From CAZSNH01 sp052388455 (GTDB taxonomy: Bacteria; Pseudomonadota; Alphaproteobacteria; Rhizobiales; Hyphomicrobiaceae), in assembly GCA_052388455.1 (NCBI GenBank), contig JBQTIA010000136.1, positions 1 to 47,432 of the forward strand: 47,432 nucleotides of DNA. Reading direction: 5' to 3'. The notes below the pieces were generated by a model. That model saw nothing but the letters and a program-made list of their open reading frames with translations, did no database searches and had not been told where the DNA came from. This document shows positions 24,457 to 31,565 of this stretch, in pieces. Both the position numbers and the translations under genes were made by a program. Position 1 is the first letter of the stretch. Every line of letters starts with the position of its first letter.

Positions 24457-25881
24457 TCATGGAGACCGGACGGCAACGCCCGGCGGCTGGTTGGATAGCC
24501 GGTCGATCAGCCGGTAGCACAGCCACACCCCGGCCAGACCGAACGCGATGCCGCCCAGCATGTTGCCGGCGATGACGCCCTCCGCTCCCGCCAGGGCCGA
24601 TCCCGCCTCGACGAAGGGGATGGTGCCGATGGTCGCCCGCCCCCAGTTGAGGGCCGTCGAGGTGTGCGGAGCCCCGAGCGTGTTGAATGCCGCATTGGCC
24701 ACGAACAGGATGCCGAGAAACAGGAACAGCGGCGCCAGCCAGCGGCAGAAGAAGACGATCAGCCGCGCGGCCTCCCCCTCCACCCGGAAGAGATCGGCCA
24801 GCGGCCAGGCGAGCAGCGCGAGAGCCGCCCAGGCGACGAGGGTGAAGGCCGCCGTGACGGCGAGCGCCTGTGTGAAGGTGGCCCGCAGCCGGTCGAACGC
24901 CCCGGCCCCCCAGTTCTGTCCGAGGATCGGGCCGATGGACCCCGACAGGGCGTATACGGCGCCGAAGGCCACCGGAATGATGCGGCCGATGATCGCCCAC
25001 CCGGCCACGGCGCTGTCGCCATGTGGCGCGATGGCCATCGTCACGTAGGCGTTCGACACCGGACTGGCGATGTTGGTCAGGATCGCCGGCACGGCAACCG
25101 CGCCGAGGGCGCGGGCATCCCGGATCAGCGGCCGCCACCTGGGCCGGCCCATCAGGTTGTGCACCCGCACCACGCCGTAGAGCCCGACGAGCATCGAGAC
25201 TGAGCGCGCCAGCGTCGAGGCGATGGCCGCGCCGTCGATGCCGAGGCCAAGGCCGAAAATCAGCAGCGGATCGAGCAGCGTGTTCACGACGGCGATCGAC
25301 AGGGTGACGTTCATGGCCCGGCGGGCATCGCCGACGGAACGCAGCACGGCCGCCGAGGTCATGGCGAGAGCCAGCATCGGCAGCGAGGGGACAAGAATGC
25401 GCAGATAGCCCTCCGCCAGCGCCGCCGTGCGGCCCGACGCGCCGAGCAGCGCCAGCAGTTGCGGCAGCAGCAGAAAGACGAGCAGCGCGAAGAGGGCCGC
25501 GATCGCCGCCGTCACGAGGTGGGCTCCGACCGACAGTCGTCGCGCCCGGACGCGCCGTCCCGACCCGATGGCCGGAGACACCAGCGAGGTGGCAGCAATC
25601 GAGAGACCGATGCCGACCGAAATGGTGAAGAACAGGATCGAGCTGGCGTATCCGACGGCCGCCACGATCGCCTCGTCGCCGAGCCAGGACAGGAACAGGA
25701 TGTTGGCGAGATCGCCGAGGAAGATCGCGACCAGACCCAGTGCGCCGGTGCCGGTCATCACCAGGATGTGGCGCAGAATGGATCCGGTGACGAATTTGGC
25801 CGGCGGTCTCGACATCCGGCTGTTGCGGACGACGCCCGCCTCGATGCCCGACGTCGTGCCGACGGCGCTGCCACTTTCCAT
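24457..25881 (-). CDS. MATE family transporter (MOP superfamily)
   Basis: A 474-residue inner-membrane protein with twelve predicted helices in two six-helix halves, the MATE fold and length. Typical segments include LGDLANILFLSWLGDEAIVA and GWAIIGRIIPVAFGAVYALS. MATE proteins export drugs or metabolites using Na or H gradients. Here the gene sits between recR and polysaccharide genes; the MOP superfamily also includes lipid-linked oligosaccharide flippases, so a glycan-related role is possible but unproved. The start at 25881 lies 3 bp after the recR stop, implying co-transcription. Confidence 0.9.
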   Translation of the reverse strand: MESGSAVGTTSGIEAGVVRNSRMSRPPAKFVTGSILRHILVMTGTGALGLVAIFLGDLANILFLSWLGDEAIVAAVGYASSILFFTISVGIGLSIAATSLVSPAIGSGRRVRARRLSVGAHLVTAAIAALFALLVFLLLPQLLALLGASGRTAALAEGYLRILVPSLPMLALAMTSAAVLRSVGDARRAMNVTLSIAVVNTLLDPLLIFGLGLGIDGAAIASTLARSVSMLVGLYGVVRVHNLMGRPRWRPLIRDARALGAVAVPAILTNIASPVSNAYVTMAIAPHGDSAVAGWAIIGRIIPVAFGAVYALSGSIGPILGQNWGAGAFDRLRATFTQALAVTAAFTLVAWAALALLAWPLADLFRVEGEAARLIVFFCRWLAPLFLFLGILFVANAAFNTLGAPHTSTALNWGRATIGTIPFVEAGSALAGAEGVIAGNMLGGIAFGLAGVWLCYRLIDRLSNQPPGVAVRSP

Positions 25882-25884
25882 GAC

Positions 25885-26490
25885 TCAGGCCTTCCGCCGG
25901 GCTTTGATCGCCGCCGCGAGAGTCCCTTCGTCAAGATAATCCAGCTCGCCGCCGATCGGAACACCCTGCGCCAGCCGCGACACCGCAACGCCCGAGGCAG
26001 CAAGTTCGCTGGAGAGGTAGTGCGCCGTCGACTGCCCCTCGACCGTGGCGTTTAGCGCCAGGATGACCTCCTTGACCGTGCCGGTGGAGACCCTCTCGAT
26101 CAGCTTGGCGATGTTCAGCCGGTCCGGCCCGATGCCGTCGAGCGGCGACAGGTGGCCGCCGAGCACATGGTAGGGCGCGTTGACGACCGAGGCCCGCTCC
26201 AGGGCCCAGAGGTCGCCGACTTCTTCGACGACGACGATCATTGTCGGATCGCGGCGCGGGTCGGCGCAGATGGTGCACGGCGAAAGCGTATCGACGTTGC
26301 CGCAGGTGGCACACTCGACGATCCGCTCGATGGCGGTCGTCATCGCCTCGCTGAGCGGAATCAGCAGCTCCTGCCGCCGCTTGATCAGAGCGAGTGCGGC
26401 CTTGCGCGCCGAGCGGGGTCCGAGCCCGGGCAATCGGGCCAGGAGCTGTATCAGCCGTTCGATCTCGGGTCCGGCGATCTTCTTCGACAT
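25885..26490 (-). CDS. recR: Recombination mediator RecR
   Basis: A 201-residue protein with the normal RecR plan: helix-hairpin-helix ARLPGLGPRSARKAAL (about 17-32), the four-Cys zinc motif CATCGNVDTLSPCTIC (about 57-72), and the Toprim domain starting MIVVVEEVGDLWALE. RecR loads RecA on gapped DNA together with RecO and RecF. In many bacteria it follows dnaX-ybaB directly; here about 2.5 kb holding three other reading frames lies between. The ATG at 26490 is preferred to the frame start at 26505. Confidence 0.95.
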   Translation of the reverse strand: MSKKIAGPEIERLIQLLARLPGLGPRSARKAALALIKRRQELLIPLSEAMTTAIERIVECATCGNVDTLSPCTICADPRRDPTMIVVVEEVGDLWALERASVVNAPYHVLGGHLSPLDGIGPDRLNIAKLIERVSTGTVKEVILALNATVEGQSTAHYLSSELAASGVAVSRLAQGVPIGGELDYLDEGTLAAAIKARRKA

Positions 26491-26730
26491 GGTCTGCTGA
26501 CACACTCGGCTGAGGAGGTGAAACCGCTTCGCGGCGGAATTGAAGCTCTGTTCACACGCCGGCCCGAAGAGGGCTCAAGTGAGAGCCATCGGGTCATGCA
26601 GCGTTGCCAGGACCAGAGGCGACGTAGCCTGGGGCGAAACTCCTATCGCGGACGGCGCGGTGTGTCATTGCGCATACGAAGCCGGTCGCTTCACGGACCT
26701 GAGCTGACGCCAGCGCGGGGCGGGCGGCGA

Positions 26731-27276
26731 TCAGAGTACGTTGAGAATCGGCTTGTCGACCGCCTTGGCCGGTTTGGGCTTCGGCTTGGAGGGCTTTACG
26801 TTGGTCGTCTTGACCTTGGGTTTCGGCTTGGGCGCCGGTGCCGCCGAACGCTTGGTCGTACTGCGCGGCTGCAACTGCCGCTCCCACGCCCGCACCTTCA
26901 CGGACGGTGCAATCTGCTTCTCGGCGGATGGGCTCTCGGCTGTCGCAGCGGACGATGTTTCGACGACAGCCGTTTCGGACCCGCCGGCCGCCCCGCTCGT
27001 GGTCGAGACACTGCCCGCCGATCCGCTCTTCTCATCGTCGGCCGGCAGTGCGGTCACCGCGGCGTTGGATGGCGCGGACTGCTCCTTAGGCGGAGCGAGG
27101 GTCGCCTGCCCCCGCATCCTCTTCATTTCCGCTTCGGCCGCCTCCCGGGCCTCAGTCTCGGCCTTGAGCTTGCCCTTAAGCTCCTCGACCGAGACTTCGG
27201 CGCTCGCGCGGGCGGCCCTCAACTCGGCGGCGGCGGCTTCGGCCTGCTGGCGGGCGGTGCGCTCGCTGTACAACAC
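26731..27276 (-). pseudogene. C-terminal coiled-coil part of the VOC protein, beyond an amber codon
   Basis: A 181-codon frame, in the same phase as the VOC gene and separated from it by a single TAG at 27280-27282. It continues the coiled coil of the upstream part (YSERTARQQAEAAAAELRAA), then a Ser/Ala-rich linker, then a Lys/Pro-rich tail (KPKPKVKTTNVKPSKPKPKP) ending NVL. The TAG is one base from CAG (Gln), which would restore a continuous helix. It is either a detached fragment, a separately started gene (GTG at 27276), or part of a readthrough product of about 470 residues. Confidence 0.7.
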
Positions 27277-27279
27277 CCT

Positions 27280-28143
27280 CTAGTAGATGGCCAGCTCGCG
27301 GCGCACATCTTCGGCAATTTTTTCGACGGCCGCGTTGGCGCCTTCCTCGGCCCGCAGCCGGCCCGCCCGCTCACGCTCCAGCTCCAGCCGAAGGTCCGCG
27401 ACCGCGGCTTCCGCCGCGGACCGGCCGCTCTCGGCTCCGTTCAGCTTCTGTCGAGTGGCATTGATGTCGGCGGTGGCGCCCAAGAGGGCGGCCTCGAGGC
27501 TGCGCAGGCGTTCGCCGTGATCAGAGGACGGCAGCGCCGGAGCCGCGGAGGCCGTCGGCCGGCCGAGCGCGGCGTTGAGCGTGTTGGACCAGCCGCCCTT
27601 GCCGAAGGTCGACACCGCGACCAGCAGCGCCGATCCACAGAGCCCCAGCATGACGAGATCGCGGACCAAACCGCGGCGACGGGGCGGCGGCGCGTCCAGT
27701 TTGACCTCCGGCTGCCGCTTGCCGCGCCAGGGATCATAGGAGCCGAAGTTCCAGATATGGCCTTCCAGATCACGGCACGAATAGCCTTGCGAGCCGAACG
27801 CGGCACCCTTCAGATCGAGAACGATTTCGGCGCCGCAGGCGCGGGCCCGCCGATAGTGCTCCTCGATGTCGTCGACCGCGAGATAGCAACTCTGAGTTGC
27901 GGCGCCGCCGACCTCGTCCGGCTGCTTGAGATGATCGTCGAGATCGGAGTCTCCGACCGGGCCGACCATGATCATGCCGCTGCCGCATGTCAGTTGCGCG
28001 AACACGACCTTGCCGTCCTCGGAGCCGAGCACGAAATGGCGTTCGAAGCCGAAGGCGCGCACCAGCCAGTCGATGGCGGTCGCACAATCGCGATATCGCA
28101 TCAGCGGCACGACACTCGTCGCCGCCATGCCCGCCGTCTGCAT
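27280..28143 (-). CDS. VOC (glyoxalase/bleomycin resistance-like) domain protein with membrane helix
   Basis: A 287-residue protein. Residues about 10-130 form a vicinal oxygen chelate domain (VPLMRYRDCATAIDWLVRAF, then CYLAVDDIEEHYRRARACGA and SCRDLEGHIWNFGSYDPW). A transmembrane helix follows at about 155-178 (LVMLGLCGSALLVAVSTFG), then a coiled coil to the end. It stops at a TAG inside the coiled coil; the same frame resumes at once downstream. VOC domains bind metals and act in varied enzymes or resistance proteins; no function can be given. The ATG at 28143 has GGGAG 7-8 nt upstream. Confidence 0.78.
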   Translation of the reverse strand: MQTAGMAATSVVPLMRYRDCATAIDWLVRAFGFERHFVLGSEDGKVVFAQLTCGSGMIMVGPVGDSDLDDHLKQPDEVGGAATQSCYLAVDDIEEHYRRARACGAEIVLDLKGAAFGSQGYSCRDLEGHIWNFGSYDPWRGKRQPEVKLDAPPPRRRGLVRDLVMLGLCGSALLVAVSTFGKGGWSNTLNAALGRPTASAAPALPSSDHGERLRSLEAALLGATADINATRQKLNGAESGRSAAEAAVADLRLELERERAGRLRAEEGANAAVEKIAEDVRRELAIY

Positions 28144-28350
28144 CGAGGTCTCCCGAACCAGGTTGGATGAAAGAAGGCTGCGGGCGCCGTGCAGCCAGAC
28201 ATTTTGACAGGTGGTCTCGTATCGACCCGGCCGACGCCTCGGACCGCGGCATGCCGCACGCGAATCACTTTCAAGATTGTATCGCAAATCTCCGGCGCGC
28301 GACGGGTCTCGAGATCGGAAAATGGTCCTGAAGTGCCTGTTGCGACACGG

Positions 28351-28947
28351 CTATCCGCCGGATTGCCAGGACCGGATCGCATCGCTGGGATTGATCAACA
28401 TGAGCACATTCAAGGTCAGGTTGTCCCGGATGGCCCACAGCAGCCCGAACTCGATCGCGATCGCAAGCGCGAGCGTGACGCGCACGGGTAACCGGCTCGC
28501 GGCATGAAAGCCGACCAGCATCGCCACGGCGTCGCCCAGCGAGTTGACGATCGAATCCCCGAAATAGTCGAGCGAGACCGTCGCCGACCGGTAGCGCTCG
28601 ATCACCGTCTCGGTGTTTTCGACGATTTCCCACAGCCCCTCGATGGCCAGCGCAGCGACGAGGCGCGCGGCGAATGACGCCTTCGGCATCAGCAGGCGCA
28701 GGGCGCCGTAGAAGATGAAGCCGTGCAGCACGTGGGTGAAGGTGTACCAGTCGGTGAGGTGCTGGGAATTCTCCGAGCTCTGCACCACGCCATGCCAGAG
28801 TTTGACGGTGCCGCAGGCGCAGATCGGCGTGCGGCCCATGGCGGCGAGCACCGCCGCCAGGGCGACCAGCATGATGATGACCGCCGGTCCGACGGACACT
28901 GCGTCCGGCCGGGTGACAGAAGGTTGCCGGATGCGAGGGCTGCTCAT
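28351..28947 (-). CDS. DUF2585 family (UPF0314) membrane protein
   Basis: A 198-residue protein with five or so hydrophobic helices. It carries the family's distinctive stretch: ICACGTVKLWHGVVQSSENS followed by QHLTDWYTFTHVLHGFIFYG, then EGLWEIVENTETVIERYRSA, and DNLTLNVLMLI. UPF0314 is restricted largely to alphaproteobacteria and has no known function. The protein should sit in the inner membrane. It lies 17 bp after the ybaB stop on the same strand, so it is likely in the dnaX-ybaB transcript. Confidence 0.9.
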   Translation of the reverse strand: MSSPRIRQPSVTRPDAVSVGPAVIIMLVALAAVLAAMGRTPICACGTVKLWHGVVQSSENSQHLTDWYTFTHVLHGFIFYGALRLLMPKASFAARLVAALAIEGLWEIVENTETVIERYRSATVSLDYFGDSIVNSLGDAVAMLVGFHAASRLPVRVTLALAIAIEFGLLWAIRDNLTLNVLMLINPSDAIRSWQSGG

Positions 28948-28964
28948 GTCGCGGTGGTCGAGCC

Positions 28965-29285
28965 TCAGAACAATTTCAGGCCCGGCGGCAAGGGAAGGCC
29001 GCCGGTCATGTCTTTCATTTTGTCCTGCATCGCGGTTTCGACCTTGCCCTTGGCATCGGCAGCGGCCGCCACGATCAGATCCTCGACGATCTCCGCCTCA
29101 TCGGGCTTCATCAACGACGGATCGATCCGCAGCCGCTTCACGTCACCCTTGCCGTTGAGCGTGACACGCACGAGACCGCCGCCCGCCTGCCCCTCGATCT
29201 CGGCCGCAGCCATTTCCTCCTGCATCTGCTGCATGCGGGCCTGAAGCTGCCCAACCTGCTTCATCATGCCCATCAGGTCTTTCAT
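28965..29285 (-). CDS. ybaB: YbaB/EbfC family nucleoid-associated protein
   Basis: A 106-residue protein of standard length: MKDLMGMMKQVGQLQARMQQ, then the helix-strand core IEGQAGGGLVRVTLNGKGDV and IDPSLMKPDEAEIVEDLIVA, and a Met/Gly-rich end. YbaB forms tweezers-shaped DNA-binding dimers. It lies about 105 bp downstream of dnaX, its usual partner. Confidence 0.96.
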   Translation of the reverse strand: MKDLMGMMKQVGQLQARMQQMQEEMAAAEIEGQAGGGLVRVTLNGKGDVKRLRIDPSLMKPDEAEIVEDLIVAAAADAKGKVETAMQDKMKDMTGGLPLPPGLKLF

Positions 29286-29390
29286 CGGTGCCTGTCCTCT
29301 GTGTTGCGGTCATACCCGCATGTCGGCGCTCGAACGGTGATGTCAACCCTCGCCGCTGAAGGACGGCCGTGCGGGAGCCGTGACTAACCC

Positions 29391-31304
29391 TCAACCCGTC
29401 CCCGCCTCGTCCTCGCTCACGGAGCCGGTTCGGCGGATGGTCATCCTGGCGTCGGGAAACTGCTCGATCACGGCGGCGACGGCGGGATGCGCCTTCAGCG
29501 CGGCAAGCTCGCGCGCCTCGCTCTCGCGGCGGGTCTCGCCGCGCGTCGGCTCGCCCCTGGCCTTCGACAGCACCACGACCCAGCGCCGCGCCGTCCACTT
29601 GTTGAGCTTCTCGCGCAGCTCGTTGGCGAGTTCCTTCGGCGCGCCGGGCAGCAGAAAGAGATCGATGGAGCCGGCGCCCTCGTCGAACTTCACCAGGCTG
29701 ACGTGCTCTTCGAGATGAATCTTGAGCTTGGCGTCCCGCCTTCGGCCGGCGAGCGCTATCACGTCGTCGAAGGATCGGAGCAGCAGCGGAGTCGACGGCA
29801 CCGCTGAGCCCGGCAGCAACGCCTCGTCGACTTCGCCGAGGCCATCCGGCTCGGTTTCGACATGGTCGGCCCCGGCCGGCTCGCCCAGTGCAAACCCTTC
29901 CTCCTCGTCCTCCCAGGGCGGACTGTCGTCGCCCACCGACGGCAGGCCGGCCGACGCGCGCGGCTTGGCCCCGCTGCCGGACTCTGACGCGACAGGCGCC
30001 CCGCCGGACCCTTCCGAGGGTCGTCGCCGGGTCTGCTGCCCGCCGAGCGTGCGGATGATGTCGTCGGGCGACGGCAGGTCGCTCGTAAAGGCAAGACGGA
30101 TCAACACCATCTCGGCGGCCGCCAGCGGATCGGGAGCGCGCGGCACTTCCTCGATGCCCTTGAGCAGCATCTGCCAGGCCCGCGCGAGGATCGGCACCGA
30201 CAAGCGCTCGGCCAGCGCGACCGCCCGCCGACGCTCCTCGGCCGAGAGTTCGTTGCCCGAGGCGTCAGCCCCGGCCGCCTTGGCGCGGGAGGCCGCGTGA
30301 ACACAGGCTGCGAGCCCGGAAAGAATTTCGCTCGGATCGGCCCCATCGCGATGCAGAGCAGCCGTCGCGGCAAGGGCGCCGGCCGCGTCGCCGGCGAGCA
30401 CGCGGTCCAGGAGATCGAAGATGCGCGCGCGGTCGGCGAGACCGAGCATGGCGCGGACATCGGCGACGGTCACCTCGGGCGCGGCATCCCGCGCGCCCGT
30501 CCCCGAAGCCCTTGCTGACCCCGGCCTGGCCGGTCCCGCTTTGCCCGGTCCCATGGCCAGCGCCTGATCGAGCAGCGAGAGCCCATCGCGCACCGATCCG
30601 CCCGCCGCCCGGGCGATGAAAGTGACCGCCTCGGCGTCGGGGTTCGCCCCCTCGTTGGCGGCGATGCGCAGCAGATGCCGGCCGAGCGTCGGCACGTCGA
30701 CGCGGCGCAGATCGAACCGCTGACACCGCGACAGCACCGTGACCGGCACCTTGCGGATCTCGGTCGTCGCGAAAATGAACTTCACGTGCTCCGGCGGCTC
30801 CTCCAGCGTCTTCAGGAGCGCGTTGAACGCCCCCTTCGAGAGCATGTGAACCTCGTCGATGATGAACACCTTGGCGCGCGCCATGATCGGCCGGTATCGC
30901 GCGTTTTCGATGATCTCGCGCATATTGTCGACACCGGTGTTCGATGCCGCGTCCATCTCGAACACGTCGGGGTGGCGGCTCTCGATGATCTCCGTGCAGT
31001 GGCGGCCGAGCACCGGCATGTCGACGGTCGGCGCGGAGACGGTGTCGGTCTCGTAGTTGAGCGCGCGGGCGAGGATGCGTGCCGTCGTGGTTTTGCCGAC
31101 GCCGCGCACGCCAGTCAGCATGTAGCCCTGTGCGATGCGCCCGCTGGCGAACGCATTGCGAAGCGTCTGAACCATCGCTTCCTGACCGATGAGATCATCG
31201 AAGGTCTGCGGGCGGTACTTGCGTGCCAGCACGACATAGGGCTTGGCCGGCGCCGCCGCCGCGCCGGGTTCGTCCTCGCTCACGCCTGACTTTTTTCTCG
31301 ACAT
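29391..31304 (-). CDS. dnaX: DNA polymerase III subunit gamma/tau
   Basis: A 637-residue clamp-loader ATPase. ARKYRPQTFDDLIGQEAMVQ begins the AAA+ domain, the P-loop GVRGVGKTTTAR is at about 65-76, and Walker B IIDEVHML follows near 149. SRC is present (LSRCQRFDLRR). The Zn-binding cysteines of enterobacterial DnaX are reduced to one Cys in GRHCTEI, common in this order. A Gly/Pro/Ala insert near residue 265 (KAGPARPGSARASGTGARD) interrupts domain III. The tau-like C-terminal domain ends the protein. The ATG at 31304 is favoured over the longer frame from 31364. No A-rich slippage site for gamma synthesis was noticed. Confidence 0.94.
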   Translation of the reverse strand: MSRKKSGVSEDEPGAAAAPAKPYVVLARKYRPQTFDDLIGQEAMVQTLRNAFASGRIAQGYMLTGVRGVGKTTTARILARALNYETDTVSAPTVDMPVLGRHCTEIIESRHPDVFEMDAASNTGVDNMREIIENARYRPIMARAKVFIIDEVHMLSKGAFNALLKTLEEPPEHVKFIFATTEIRKVPVTVLSRCQRFDLRRVDVPTLGRHLLRIAANEGANPDAEAVTFIARAAGGSVRDGLSLLDQALAMGPGKAGPARPGSARASGTGARDAAPEVTVADVRAMLGLADRARIFDLLDRVLAGDAAGALAATAALHRDGADPSEILSGLAACVHAASRAKAAGADASGNELSAEERRRAVALAERLSVPILARAWQMLLKGIEEVPRAPDPLAAAEMVLIRLAFTSDLPSPDDIIRTLGGQQTRRRPSEGSGGAPVASESGSGAKPRASAGLPSVGDDSPPWEDEEEGFALGEPAGADHVETEPDGLGEVDEALLPGSAVPSTPLLLRSFDDVIALAGRRRDAKLKIHLEEHVSLVKFDEGAGSIDLFLLPGAPKELANELREKLNKWTARRWVVVLSKARGEPTRGETRRESEARELAALKAHPAVAAVIEQFPDARMTIRRTGSVSEDEAGTG

Positions 31305-31565
31305 CGTCACGGCTTGTGCCACGGGACCTAAGACCTGTGCAACGCATGGCTGCAACCGGTCCACCCCTTGCGGCCGTCAATCGTGGTCAAAGCCCGCCGC
31401 AACGACCGACCGCGCCGCACCCGCAGTGTTGACGATCAGCTCCCGGCGGCGAAGATGGGCCGATTGATCGACGGGGACTGAGCATGGATTCAGAACCACA
31501 CTAGAATCATAGACTTTCTTGTGACCTTTCGATCGCGAAGTCCGTATGGGAGCGTGCGGTAGACT

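Noticed and set aside
22419..24575. 718-codon plus-strand frame opposite the capD-like gene
   Set aside because: The minus strand clearly encodes the NDP-sugar dehydratase; the opposite frame is His/Arg/Asp-rich without domain features, typical of antisense frames at high GC.
26152..28170. 672-codon plus-strand frame across recR and the VOC gene
   Set aside because: Composition is Arg/Gly-rich and it runs antisense to recR and two other recognisable frames.
29391..31304. Programmed frameshift in dnaX for a gamma subunit
   Set aside because: No A-rich slippery heptamer with a following stem was noticed in the expected region.
31305..31565. Signal recognition particle RNA upstream of dnaX
   Set aside because: The conserved GGAAG and AGCA internal-loop motifs were not found on either strand.
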